From Parvibaculum sp963696585 (GTDB lineage: Bacteria > Pseudomonadota > Alphaproteobacteria > Parvibaculales > Parvibaculaceae): a stretch of DNA of 64,000 nucleotides. The position numbers were made by a program, and so were the translations under genes. This document shows positions 49,611 to 57,887 of the stretch, in pieces. The stretch covers positions 91,521 through 155,520 of the forward strand of contig CAVOKW010000033.1 of the NCBI GenBank assembly GCA_963696585.1, written 5' to 3'. Numbering within the stretch: the first letter of the stretch is position 1; each line of letters starts with the position of its first letter. The notes beneath the pieces were generated by a model. The model did no database searches and was not told where the DNA came from. It was given only the letters and a program-made list of their open reading frames with translations.

Positions 49611-49626
49611 TTAAGAATCCGTTAAC
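49611..49626 (+). promoter_or_regulatory. CtrA-type binding site upstream of nrdAB
   Basis: TTAA-GAATCCG-TTAAC matches the TTAA-N7-TTAAC consensus exactly. A further TTAAC (49634-49638) follows at nine-base spacing. It lies about 32 bases before the -35 element, suiting cell-cycle control of dNTP supply. Confidence 0.65.
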
Positions 49627-49657
49627 CACTTTTTTAACATCCTGTTCACACAACCGA

Positions 49658-49685
49658 TTGACCTCTTCATTGTCTGCGCTACTAT
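49658..49685 (+). promoter_or_regulatory. Predicted nrdA promoter
   Basis: TTGACC (49658-49663), 16-base spacer, TACTAT (49680-49685). The -10 overlaps CTACTATATGTGGG, a partial match to an NrdR box, too weak to claim. Confidence 0.55.
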
Positions 49686-49865
49686 ATGTGGGTGCTTCGC
49701 CCGAAACGGATACAGAGTCCGCAGGCGGCGGGGCAATCACTGAATCGGTGGGTTTTGCCCGCGTTCGGGCAGGGATTTGGCACAGGCATCGGTCTGCGCC
49801 AACACGGGATTTTGCGCGCTTTTTCGAGCGCGCAGCGGCAGCCCAGCGGGGGCGGCATTTGGGGG

Positions 49866-51890
49866 ATGAAGATGCTGAACGATACGAGCAAATCCGTCGA
49901 TATGCGTGAGATCGAAGAGAAGCTCTCGGGCCTCATTTCGGGTGAGCGCGCGGTCGAGCGCAGCCCCCGCCGCTCGCGCAGCGACATGCGCATGACGCAA
50001 GAGCCGGAAATGCCCTTCGGCGATCAGGATCAGGCCGTGCAGATGGGCGGTCGCCCGCGCGTCAAGGTCGATCATGGCCGTGACGCCCTGCTGACCGAGT
50101 TTGGCAAGGCGACGCTTCGCGACCGGTATCTGATGCCCGGCGAGACCTTTCAGGACCTGTTTGCCCGCGTCGCCTCCTATTATGCCGACAAGGACGACGA
50201 GGCCCATGCCCAGCGCCTTTATGACTATATCTCCAGGCTCTGGTTCATGCCGGCAACGCCCGTTCTCTCGAATGGCGGCACCAGGCGCGGCCTGCCGATT
50301 TCCTGCTTCCTGAACGAAGCCACCGACAGCCTGGATGGCATTCTCGGCCTCTGGAACGAAAATGTCTGGCTCGCAGCCAAGGGCGGCGGCATCGGCTCCT
50401 ATTGGGGCAATCTGCGTTCGATTGGCGAAAGCGTCGGCGGCGTCGGCAAAACGTCTGGCATCATTCCCTTCATCCGCGTCATGGATTCGCTGACGCTGGC
50501 GATCTCGCAAGGCTCGCTGCGTCGCGGCTCGGCGGCTGTCTATCTGCCGGTCGATCACCCCGAAGTCGAAGAGTTCATGGAGATCCGCCGCCCCACCGGT
50601 GGCGATCCCAACCGCAAGGCGCTCAACCTGCATCACGGCATTCTCGTTTCGGACGCCTTCATGCGCGCCGTCGAGCATGACGAACCCTGGCAGCTCAAGA
50701 GCCCCAAGGACCAGACCGTCCAGAAAACCATTTCCGCCCGTGCGCTCTGGATCCGCATGCTGACGGCCCGCATCGAAACCGGCGAGCCCTACATCATCTA
50801 CAAGGACACGGTCAACAACGCCCGTCCCGAGCATCACAAGCTCGCCGGCCTTGAAGTCAAGACCTCCAACCTCTGCGCCGAAATCACGCTGCCCACAGGC
50901 ATCGACCATCTCGGCAATCAGCGCACGGCGGTCTGCTGCCTGTCCTCGCTCAATCTCGAAACCTATTTCGAGTGGCAGGACAATCCGCAGATCATCGAAG
51001 ATGTCATGCGCTTCCTCGACAATGTGTTGCAGGACTTCATCGACCGCGCGCCCGACGAAATGGCCCGTGCCCGTTATGCCGCCGCGCGCGAGCGTTCCGT
51101 CGGCCTCGGCGTCATGGGCTTCCATTCCTTCCTTCAGGCCAATCTCATCCCCTTTGAAGGGGTCATGGCCAAGGTCTGGAACAAGCGCATGTTCACCCAG
51201 ATCAAGGAAGGTGTGGATGCCGCCTCGCGCAAGCTGGCGCAGGAACGCGGCGCCTGCCCGGATGCGGCGGACTATGGCTTCATGGAGCGCTTCTCCAACA
51301 AGACGGCGATTGCGCCCACCGCTTCGATCTCGATCATCACCGGCGGCACCTCGCCCGGCATCGAGCCGATTGCGGCCAACAGCTTCACGCATAAGACACT
51401 CTCGGGCTCGTTCAATGTGCGCAACCGCCATCTGACCAGGTTGCTGGAGGAAAAAGGCCGCAACGACGAAGACACCTGGTCCTCGATCGTCATCAATGGC
51501 GGCTCGGTCCAGCATCTCGATTTCCTCGACGACATCGAGAAGGACGTTTTCAAAACCGCCTTCGAACTCGACCAGCGCTGGGTCATCGAACATGCCGGCG
51601 ACCGCGCCCCGCTCATCGATCAGGCCCAGTCGGTCAACCTGTTCCTGCCAGCGGACGTACATAAGCGCGACCTGCACAAGCTTCATGAAATGGCGTGGAA
51701 GCTTGGCGTGAAGAGCCTTTACTATTGCCGTTCGCTGTCGATCCAGCGCGCCGAAAAGGCCGAAGCCGTTTCGCATGAGACGGGTCAGATGCCTGCCGTG
51801 AAGACGCTTGAAGTCAAAACGCTCGATCAGGTCGCCAAGGAGTCGCGGCGCGAAACGGTCGAATATGATGAATGCCTCGCCTGTCAGTGA
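49866..51890 (+). CDS. nrdA: Ribonucleoside-diphosphate reductase alpha subunit (class Ia type)
   Basis: 674 residues from the ATG at 49866 (ATG 49872 is an alternative). Radical-site motif SNLCAEI near residue 336, active-site Cys in LPISCFLNEATDSLDGI and VCCLSSLNL, and C-terminal electron-shuttle pair CLAC (670-673). It reduces ribonucleotides to deoxyribonucleotides with NrdB. The N-terminal ATP-cone of E. coli NrdA is not present; the first 70 residues are charged and low in structure. A CtrA site and promoter lie upstream. Paired with nrdB after a 419-base spacer of tandem repeats. Confidence 0.95.
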   Translation: MKMLNDTSKSVDMREIEEKLSGLISGERAVERSPRRSRSDMRMTQEPEMPFGDQDQAVQMGGRPRVKVDHGRDALLTEFGKATLRDRYLMPGETFQDLFARVASYYADKDDEAHAQRLYDYISRLWFMPATPVLSNGGTRRGLPISCFLNEATDSLDGILGLWNENVWLAAKGGGIGSYWGNLRSIGESVGGVGKTSGIIPFIRVMDSLTLAISQGSLRRGSAAVYLPVDHPEVEEFMEIRRPTGGDPNRKALNLHHGILVSDAFMRAVEHDEPWQLKSPKDQTVQKTISARALWIRMLTARIETGEPYIIYKDTVNNARPEHHKLAGLEVKTSNLCAEITLPTGIDHLGNQRTAVCCLSSLNLETYFEWQDNPQIIEDVMRFLDNVLQDFIDRAPDEMARARYAAARERSVGLGVMGFHSFLQANLIPFEGVMAKVWNKRMFTQIKEGVDAASRKLAQERGACPDAADYGFMERFSNKTAIAPTASISIITGGTSPGIEPIAANSFTHKTLSGSFNVRNRHLTRLLEEKGRNDEDTWSSIVINGGSVQHLDFLDDIEKDVFKTAFELDQRWVIEHAGDRAPLIDQAQSVNLFLPADVHKRDLHKLHEMAWKLGVKSLYYCRSLSIQRAEKAEAVSHETGQMPAVKTLEVKTLDQVAKESRRETVEYDECLACQ

Positions 51891-51915
51891 GGTGAACGAA
51901 ATGCATCGCCTGCAA

Positions 51916-52252
51916 GCCCTCTCCCCTTGGGGAGAGGGTGGGGGGGTGCCCCGCAAGGGCGCAATTCTGGAGATGACCTCGAAATGGGGTGCCAGCGTTG
52001 CGCTGACAACTGGGGATAACTTTCCCCGTCAAATAAATTTGCTGTCATCCCGTCCTTGACCTGACGAAAAGCCCTCTCCCCTTGGGGAGAGGGTGGGGGG
52101 GTGCCCCGCAAGGGCGCAATTCTGGAGATGACCTCGAAATGGGGTGCCAGCGTTGCGCTGACAACTGGGGATAACTTTCCCCGTCAAATAAATTTGCTGT
52201 CATCCCGTCCTTGACCTGACGAAAAGCCCTCTCCCCTTGGGGAGAGGGTGGG
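51916..52252 (+). repeat. 155-bp tandem repeat between nrdA and nrdB
   Basis: Two full units (51916-52070 and 52071-52225) and a partial third. The unit starts with the palindrome CCCTCTCCCC-TT-GGGGAGAGGG, continues through a GCGTTGCGC-type segment, GGGGATAACTTTCCCC and ATCCCGTCCTTGACCTGACG. The copies are nearly identical. The nrdA stop is at 51888 and the nrdB start at 52310, so the array is transcribed within the operon. No gene is in the 419-base gap. Confidence 0.95.
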
Positions 52253-52309
52253 GTGAGGGGGCCCGGACTTGATCCGGGCATGACAGATCAGAAAATGAGA
52301 GCCACGCCC

Positions 52310-53269
52310 ATGTCCCTTCTCGAAGAACGTCTCGTCTACAAGCCCTTCCGCTATCCCTGGGCCTATGATGCCTGGCTCACGCAGCAGCGCATCCATTGGC
52401 TGCCCGAGGAAGTGCCGCTCGCCGACGACGTGAAGGACTGGGCGAAAAACCTCACCGAAGGCGAGCGCAATCTGCTGACCCAGATTTTCCGCTTCTTCGT
52501 CCAGGCCGACGTCGAAGTGAACAACTGCTACATGAAGCACTATGCCGGCATCTTCAAGCCGACCGAAGTGACCATGATGCTGTCGGCCTTTTCCAACATG
52601 GAAACCATCCACATCTCGGCCTATAGCCATCTGCTCGACACGATCGGCATGCCCGAAATCGAATATGAAGCCTTCCTCAAATACAAGGAGATGAAGGACA
52701 AGTTCGACTACATGCGCGAATGGGGCGTCGAAACCAAAGCCGACATCGCCAAGACGCTCGCCGTCTTTGGCGGCTTCACCGAAGGCGTGCAGCTCTTTGC
52801 CTCCTTCGCCATCCTGATGAACTTCCCGCGTTTCAACAAGATGAAGGGCATGGGCCAGATCGTGACATGGTCGGCGCGCGATGAAACGCTGCACACCAAT
52901 TCCGCGACACGCCTGTTCCGCGTCTTTGTCGAAGAGAACCCGGAAATCTGGAACGAGGAATTGCAGCGCGACATTTATCGCGCCTGCGAAACGATCATCG
53001 ACCACGAAGACGCCTTCATCGACCTCGCCTTTGAAATGGGCGCCGTCGAAGGTCTCGATGCCTCGCAGGTCAAAGCCTATATCCGCTACATCGCCGATCG
53101 CCGCCTGTTGCAGCTCAATCTCCAGCCGATCTATCGCACGGACAAGAATCCGCTGCCCTGGATGGACGAAATGCTCAACGGCATCGAGCACACCAACTTC
53201 TTCGAAAACCGCGCCACCGAATATTCCAAGGCCTCGACAAAAGGCACATGGGACGAGGCATTTGACTGA
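52310..53269 (+). CDS. nrdB: Ribonucleoside-diphosphate reductase beta subunit
   Basis: 319 residues from the ATG at 52310 (GAGAG eight bases before; an ATG at 52295 is possible). Di-iron ligands D67, E98, H101, E158, E192 and H195; the radical tyrosine is Y105, in METIHISAY, and the ARDETLH motif closes the site. Length matches class Ia NrdB, which makes the tyrosyl radical passed to NrdA. No ATP-cone. Confidence 0.95.
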   Translation: MSLLEERLVYKPFRYPWAYDAWLTQQRIHWLPEEVPLADDVKDWAKNLTEGERNLLTQIFRFFVQADVEVNNCYMKHYAGIFKPTEVTMMLSAFSNMETIHISAYSHLLDTIGMPEIEYEAFLKYKEMKDKFDYMREWGVETKADIAKTLAVFGGFTEGVQLFASFAILMNFPRFNKMKGMGQIVTWSARDETLHTNSATRLFRVFVEENPEIWNEELQRDIYRACETIIDHEDAFIDLAFEMGAVEGLDASQVKAYIRYIADRRLLQLNLQPIYRTDKNPLPWMDEMLNGIEHTNFFENRATEYSKASTKGTWDEAFD

Positions 53270-53428
53270 AGCAAACCGCGTCGCAACGCGGAAAAAGCTG
53301 CAAACAGGGCACTTTTTGCACAGGAAAATGCACAAGTATGCGCCAGCAGGGCACTTAACGCTTTGCGCTCGGGCGCGACTCAGTAAATAAGTAAATATCG
53401 GTCAGAGATTCATCCGAGGAAAAACATC

Positions 53429-53797
53429 ATGGCTACCAAGCCCGCTGCAAAACCCGCCGCCAAGGCACCTGCGAAAGCCGCTGCCGCGAAACCCGCTGCT
53501 GCCGCCAAGGCGCCGACGGCTCCGACAATTCCGATGTCGAAGCTGATCGCCGAACTGGCCGAAAAGCATGGTCTCTCCAAGAAGGCCGCGACTGAACTCT
53601 TCGGCGATTTTGTCGAACTGACAGTCAAGAACCTCAAGAAGGGCAACAAGGTCCGTCTCACCGGTCTTGGCATTCTTCAGGTCAAGAAGCGCGCCGCTCG
53701 CATGGGCCGCAATCCGGCCACAGGCGAAGCGATCAAGATCAAGGCCTCGAAGAAAGTTGCCTTCCGCGTCGCCAAGGACCTCAAGGAAGCGATCTGA
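53429..53797 (+). CDS. HU-family DNA-binding protein with H1-like Lys/Ala/Pro tail
   Basis: 122 residues. Residues 1-33 are almost all Ala, Lys and Pro (repeated AAKPAAK), like the tail of histone H1 or Bordetella BpH1-type proteins. The HU fold follows: MSKLIAELAEKHGLSKKAA helix pair, VRLTGLGILQVKKRAARMGR beta-arm and NPATGEAIKIKASKKVAFR. The tail should increase DNA compaction. GAGG precedes the ATG. A terminator follows at 53822. Confidence 0.93.
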   Translation: MATKPAAKPAAKAPAKAAAAKPAAAAKAPTAPTIPMSKLIAELAEKHGLSKKAATELFGDFVELTVKNLKKGNKVRLTGLGILQVKKRAARMGRNPATGEAIKIKASKKVAFRVAKDLKEAI

Positions 53798-53821
53798 TCC
53801 TTCCGGCTTGCTGATGTGAAG

Positions 53822-53866
53822 CGCCTCGTCCGCGGTTTTTCCGCAGGCGGGGTGTTTTATTTTTTG
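53822..53866 (+). terminator. Terminator after the HU gene
   Basis: CGCCT plus GCGG pair with CCGC plus AGGCG around a T5 loop (five-base bulge on one side), followed by a T-rich tract GTTTTATTTTTTGG. Confidence 0.62.
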
Positions 53867-53906
53867 GCGCTGGCCGACACGCCAGACAAGCGTTAGCCTC
53901 CCCCTC

Positions 53907-54878
53907 ATGCGTGTCCTTGTTCTCTGCCTTTTGCTGCTGCTTGTGCCCTTGCCCCTCAAGGCCGCGAGCTTTTGCGCCGCGCGCGCCGATGCCGCGCCCG
54001 CGCTCTCCCGGCTCGGCAATGTCATGGCGACGGGCCGCTTCATCGCCTATCAGCCAACCTCGCTCCGCGTCATCAATGGCGTGCTGGAGCAAGCCGATGC
54101 GGCAGGCATCCGTGCCGATCTCAAGGCGCTTCGTCCCTGGTTTGACGGCTTGATCACCTATGGCGCCGAAAAGGGGGCCGAGACCATTCCCGACATTGCC
54201 GCCGAACTTGGCTATCGCGCCGTCATCATGGGCGTCTGGAACCCGGCCAATCAGACAGAGATCGACAATGTCGTTGCTGCCCGCAAGCGCCACAAGGATC
54301 TGGTGCTTGGCGTCTCGCTTGGCAATGAAACGATCTTTGGCCAGCGCGGCACATGGGCGGAACTGCAAAAGGCCATCGCCAGCTTTCAGAAGCTTGTCCC
54401 GGAAATGCCCGTGACAACAACCGAGCCCTTTGCGCAGTTCCTGACGCCTGACGCCAAGGACACGCTGGCGCGCATGGATTTCATGGCGGTCAATATCCAT
54501 CCGATTTTCGAGCCATGGTTTGCCAATGCGCCGCCCTTCAACTGGGCCGATTTCGTGGTCAGCGTCAGCGCCGGTTTGAAGCGCGGCTTTTGCGGGCCGA
54601 TCCTCGTCAAGGAAACCGGCGTGCCGACGGGCCCGCGCAATCTCGGCTATGACGAGGAACGTCAGCGCGCCTTTTATCGCGAACTGGAAAAGCAGATGAA
54701 GCCCTCAGCCATGCGCGCCTTTGCCTATTTTGCGGCTTTTGATGCGCCCTGGCGTGTCGATGATGTGCATCCCGTGCCGGGTCAGCATCCCGAAGAAGCC
54801 CATTGGGGCCTCTTCACCGAAAGCCGCGCGCCCAAAAAGGTGATGCTCGCCCTGCCGCTGCTCAGGCCTGCCCGCTGA
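53907..54878 (+). CDS. GH17-like (beta-1,3-glucan-active) secreted protein
   Basis: 323 residues. Signal peptide of about 19 residues ends near PLKAAS. The (beta/alpha)8 fold of glycosyl hydrolase family 17-type proteins is indicated by a proton-donor Glu141 in LVLGVSLGNET and a nucleophile Glu236 in PILVKETGVPTGPRN. In alphaproteobacteria such proteins are associated with beta-1,3-glucan or cyclic glucan. The GT2 gene at the start of the window could supply a related polymer, though distance makes this speculative. Confidence 0.82.
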   Translation: MRVLVLCLLLLLVPLPLKAASFCAARADAAPALSRLGNVMATGRFIAYQPTSLRVINGVLEQADAAGIRADLKALRPWFDGLITYGAEKGAETIPDIAAELGYRAVIMGVWNPANQTEIDNVVAARKRHKDLVLGVSLGNETIFGQRGTWAELQKAIASFQKLVPEMPVTTTEPFAQFLTPDAKDTLARMDFMAVNIHPIFEPWFANAPPFNWADFVVSVSAGLKRGFCGPILVKETGVPTGPRNLGYDEERQRAFYRELEKQMKPSAMRAFAYFAAFDAPWRVDDVHPVPGQHPEEAHWGLFTESRAPKKVMLALPLLRPAR

Positions 54879-54986
54879 GCGGCATATTGGCAACCGATGC
54901 CTGAAAGGCAGGCCATGTGAGGCGAGGGGCAAGCCTTTTCGCGAGGTCAAGGAGCGACTAGACTGCGCCGCCCTGGAGCCGGACAC

Positions 54987-55853
54987 ATGAAACATGCCTT
55001 GCAAGCGAGCCTGATCCTGATTGCCCTTGCGGCAATCATCGCTCCCCCGCGCGCCGTCGCCGAGCCCGTCCCGCGTCGCGTGGTCTCGATCAATCTCTGT
55101 TCCGACATTCTCGCCCTGCCGCTCGCCGCGCCCGGTACCGTGGTCTCTGTGTTTCGTCTCGCTGTTGATCCGCAGGATTCGCCCGTCGCCCATCTCGCGC
55201 AGGGGCTCGTGCTCAATGATGCCCGCGCCGAGGAGGTGCTCGCCCTGCATCCCGATCTGGTGCTGGCGCATCAATATAATTCGCCCTTCATCGTGGCCAT
55301 GCTCGCCCGCGCCCGGATTCGCGTTGTGACCATCGGGGATGCGCGTTCACTCGACGACATTCGCGCCAATGTGCGAACCATCGCCTCGGCGCTGCATCGC
55401 GAAGCGCAGGGCGAAGCATGGATCGCCGCCTTTGACGCAACGCTTGCTCAAAGCGCAAGGCCGCAAACAGCGCAAAGTCCCCGCGCCATTCTCTATCAGG
55501 ATCTCGGCAGCGCCGCCGCACCCAACTCCATTCTCGGCGCGCTGCTTCGCCATACCGGCTTCCATAATGTGATCGAACAACCGACGCCTGTCGGTCTGGC
55601 CTATCCCGATCTTGAAAATGTCATTGCGCTCCATCCGCAATTGATGGCGCTCGGCCTTTATCGTGTCGGTGAGGTTTCGCAGGCCAGCGCCGTGCTCAAT
55701 CATCCGGCGCTGGTGACTTATCGCCAGCGTTATGCCCGCACGCTCGATCTCGATGCGAGCCAATGGACCTGCGGCACCCCCTTTGTTGCGGGCATCGCCG
55801 CCACGCTCGCCAAAACCCATGACGCGATGCTCGCTGAAGGGCAGGCGCCATGA
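54987..55853 (+). CDS. ABC transporter substrate-binding protein (BtuF/FhuD-like)
   Basis: 288 residues with an N-terminal signal peptide (LILIALAAIIAPPRAVA). The class III binding protein fold (SINLCSDILALPLAAPG, LVLNDARAEEVLALHPDLVLAH, VVTIGDARSLDDIRANVRTIA) binds metal-chelates or cobalamin. First of three overlapping genes: SBP, FecCD permease, ATPase. No TonB receptor is in the window. Confidence 0.9.
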   Translation: MKHALQASLILIALAAIIAPPRAVAEPVPRRVVSINLCSDILALPLAAPGTVVSVFRLAVDPQDSPVAHLAQGLVLNDARAEEVLALHPDLVLAHQYNSPFIVAMLARARIRVVTIGDARSLDDIRANVRTIASALHREAQGEAWIAAFDATLAQSARPQTAQSPRAILYQDLGSAAAPNSILGALLRHTGFHNVIEQPTPVGLAYPDLENVIALHPQLMALGLYRVGEVSQASAVLNHPALVTYRQRYARTLDLDASQWTCGTPFVAGIAATLAKTHDAMLAEGQAP

Positions 55854-56857
55854 AGCCCCTGTCGTCGCGCTATTGGCTTGTCAATCTGGCGCTTGCCGCG
55901 CTCGTCGCCATATTTTTCATCGCATCGATTTATGTCGGTCGTGGCGGCGAAGTGCTGAGTGGCAAGTTCCACGACATCGCCACCTTCGATCGCGATCTTG
56001 CCTGGCTTGTCCTGCGCGAGGTGCGCTTGCCGCGCGCGCTGCTCGGTCTCCTCGTCGGTGCCACGCTCGGTCTCTCCGGCGCGTGTCTGCAAGGCCTGTT
56101 GCGCAATCCGCTGGCCGAGCCGGGGCTGATCGGCGCGTCATCGGGCGCCGCCCTTGGTGCCGTCCTCGTGTTTTATTCAGGTCTTGCCACAGCCGCCGTT
56201 GTCCTTCTGCCCCTCGGCGGCATCATTGGCGCGATGCTGGCGCTGGGCGTGCTCTATCTGCTGACGGGTCGCAATCCTTCGATCATCACGCTCATCCTGG
56301 CAGGCGTCGCCATTTCTGCCTTTGCCGGCGCGCTGACCTCGCTTGCGCTCAACCTCTCGCCCTCGCCCTATGCCGCGCTTGAAATCGTTTTCTGGATGCT
56401 CGGCTCGCTCACCGATCGCAGCATGGATCAGGTCTGGTTCGTGCTGCCCTTCATGGGTCTGGGCTGGCTGCTCATGGCGTCAACAGCCCGTGCGCTTGAT
56501 GCGCTGACGCTTGGCGAAGACACCGCCACCACGCTTGGCTTTGAAGGCGATGGCGTCAAGCTCCGCGCCATATCGGGCATCGCGCTTGCCGTTGGCGCCG
56601 CCACTTCCGTCACCGGCGTCATCGGCTTTGTCGGTCTTGTCGTGCCGCATCTCATGCGCCCGCTTGTCGGCCATCAGCCCGCTCGCCTGCTCTTGCCCAG
56701 CGCCCTGGCTGGCGCCGTTCTTGTTCTTGCCGCCGATCTTGTCGTGCGCCTGCCCGCCACCAATGGCCCGGAACCGAAACTCGGCGTCATCACCTCGCTC
56801 ATCGGCGCGCCCTTCTTCCTCTGGCTCATCTTGCGCACCAGAAAGGAAGCGGTCTGA
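55850..56857 (+). CDS. FecCD/BtuC-family ABC permease
   Basis: 335 residues, about ten helices. Signature RLPRALLGLLVGATLGLSGA, GLLRNPLAEPGLIGASSGA and VTGVIGFVGLVVPHLMRPL are the BtuC/FecCD family motifs including the coupling loop. Start overlaps the SBP stop by ATGA. Imports iron-siderophore, haem or cobalamin with the adjacent ATPase. Confidence 0.94.
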   Translation: MKPLSSRYWLVNLALAALVAIFFIASIYVGRGGEVLSGKFHDIATFDRDLAWLVLREVRLPRALLGLLVGATLGLSGACLQGLLRNPLAEPGLIGASSGAALGAVLVFYSGLATAAVVLLPLGGIIGAMLALGVLYLLTGRNPSIITLILAGVAISAFAGALTSLALNLSPSPYAALEIVFWMLGSLTDRSMDQVWFVLPFMGLGWLLMASTARALDALTLGEDTATTLGFEGDGVKLRAISGIALAVGAATSVTGVIGFVGLVVPHLMRPLVGHQPARLLLPSALAGAVLVLAADLVVRLPATNGPEPKLGVITSLIGAPFFLWLILRTRKEAV

Positions 56858-57642
56858 TGCGTCTGACAGTCAATGCCTTGAGCGCAACGCTTGGCGAGCG
56901 CGCCGTCTTGAACCAGGTGAGCTTTGCCTGTGGTGGGGCCCGCTTCATCGGCCTTGTCGGTCCCAATGGCGCGGGCAAGACCACGCTGATGCGCGCGATT
57001 GCCGGTCTCATTCCCTTTGAGGGGCATGTCGCGCTTGACGGCGCGGCGCTCGCGGCCATCGCGCCACGTCAGCGCGCCCGGGCCATCGCCTATCTCGCAC
57101 AAGGGGCTGAAAGTCACTGGCCCCTGGAAACGCGCCGTCTCGTCGCGCTCGGGCGTCTGCCGCATCTGGAGCCCTTCCGCCGCGCCCGCGCCGAGGACGA
57201 GGCCGCGATCACCCGCGCCATGCAGCTTGCCGACATTGACGCCTTTGCCGGACGCGATGTGCAAAGTCTTTCAGGGGGCGAACGCGCCCGCGTGCTGCTC
57301 GCCCGTGCGCTGGCGGTGGAAGCCTCGCTCCTGCTCGTCGATGAGCCCGTGGCCGCGCTCGATCCCTATCATCAAATCCGCATCATGGAAGTCCTGCGCA
57401 CCTATGCCGATCAGGATCGCATCGTGCTTGCTGTCATGCATGATCTGAGCCTCGCCGCGCGCTATTGCGACAGGCTGGTGCTGCTGGACGAGGGCAGCGT
57501 CAAGGCGGATGGGACGCCGGACGAAGTACTGACGCCGCAAAACCTGCAATCGGTCTATCGCATCCGCGCCGTCATGGGCGGGGCAGGGCGTGAACGCTAT
57601 GTCATGCCCATTGCCCGCACCGACAAGTCAGGCGACGCCTAG
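56857..57642 (+). CDS. ABC transporter ATP-binding protein (BtuD/FecE-like)
   Basis: 261 residues. Walker A GPNGAGKTTLM, signature LSGGERARVLLARAL, Walker B LLLVDEPVAAL, and switch His in AVMHDLS. Its start overlaps the permease stop by one base (TGATG). The ligand (siderophore, haem or vitamin B12) cannot be read from sequence. Confidence 0.95.
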   Translation: MRLTVNALSATLGERAVLNQVSFACGGARFIGLVGPNGAGKTTLMRAIAGLIPFEGHVALDGAALAAIAPRQRARAIAYLAQGAESHWPLETRRLVALGRLPHLEPFRRARAEDEAAITRAMQLADIDAFAGRDVQSLSGGERARVLLARALAVEASLLLVDEPVAALDPYHQIRIMEVLRTYADQDRIVLAVMHDLSLAARYCDRLVLLDEGSVKADGTPDEVLTPQNLQSVYRIRAVMGGAGRERYVMPIARTDKSGDA

Positions 57643-57643
57643 A

Positions 57644-57757
57644 TTATTCCGCGATTATTCCGCCGCGCTGGACTTTCTGCCGTTCGCTCAACCGCGCGGC
57701 AATCGGCGTCTGCAACTCCGGAATGAAATCAAACGGAATGACAGGCTGCGTCGCCAT
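57644..57757 (-). CDS. Possible 37-residue peptide
   Basis: ATG at 57757 reads MATQPVIPFDFIPELQTPIA and on to TAA at 57644. Composition is protein-like (amphipathic, few rare residues), but no ribosome site is evident. Overlaps the start codon of the plus-strand short frame by two bases. Could be the remnant of a lost gene. Confidence 0.3.
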   Translation of the reverse strand: MATQPVIPFDFIPELQTPIAARLSERQKVQRGGIIAE

Positions 57758-57854
57758 GTCGAACGAAAAGCGTATCGAAATCGATATGGCGCTTGTCGCC
57801 TTGCCCAAATCCCGGCCTCAGCCTTTGTTGCGCTATCTGAAAAATAGGCGGTGA
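57756..57854 (+). CDS. Possible 32-residue basic peptide
   Basis: ATG at 57756 reads MSNEKRIEIDMALVALPKSR and ends LKNRR-TGA at 57854, immediately before the GGAATAATTTGA palindrome. Ribosome site weak (ACAGG at eleven bases). Existence as a gene is uncertain. Confidence 0.28.
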   Translation: MSNEKRIEIDMALVALPKSRPQPLLRYLKNRR

Positions 57855-57856
57855 AC

Positions 57857-57887
57857 GGAATAATTTGACTCAATATCAAATTATTCC
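57857..57887. promoter_or_regulatory. Perfect 12-bp inverted repeat with 7-base spacer
   Basis: GGAATAATTTGA - CTCAATA - TCAAATTATTCC. Centre-to-centre distance is 19 bases, and a T6 run follows 13 bases on. It could be an operator for the TauD-like gene or the terminator of a short upstream transcript. AT-rich arms favour protein binding. Confidence 0.55.

Larger units (their letters stand above)
49476..49865. other. 390-base regulatory region and leader of nrdA
   Basis: No credible gene. Contains a CtrA-type site (49611-49626), a sigma-70-type promoter (49658-49685) and a leader of about 170 bases with GC hairpins (TGCCCG-CGTT-CGGGCA; GCGCGC...GCGCGC). The plus frame stays open upstream of nrdA as far as 49686, but that part overlaps the promoter and lacks a start context. 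Confidence 0.7.

Noticed and set aside
49686..49865. Cobalamin riboswitch or NrdR boxes in the nrdA leader
   Set aside because: The B12-box sequence is not found, and only one partial NrdR-like half is present where two boxes about 15 bases apart would be expected.
49737..51956. 739-codon minus-strand open frame
   Set aside because: Antisense shadow of nrdA caused by high GC at third positions; no recognisable motif.
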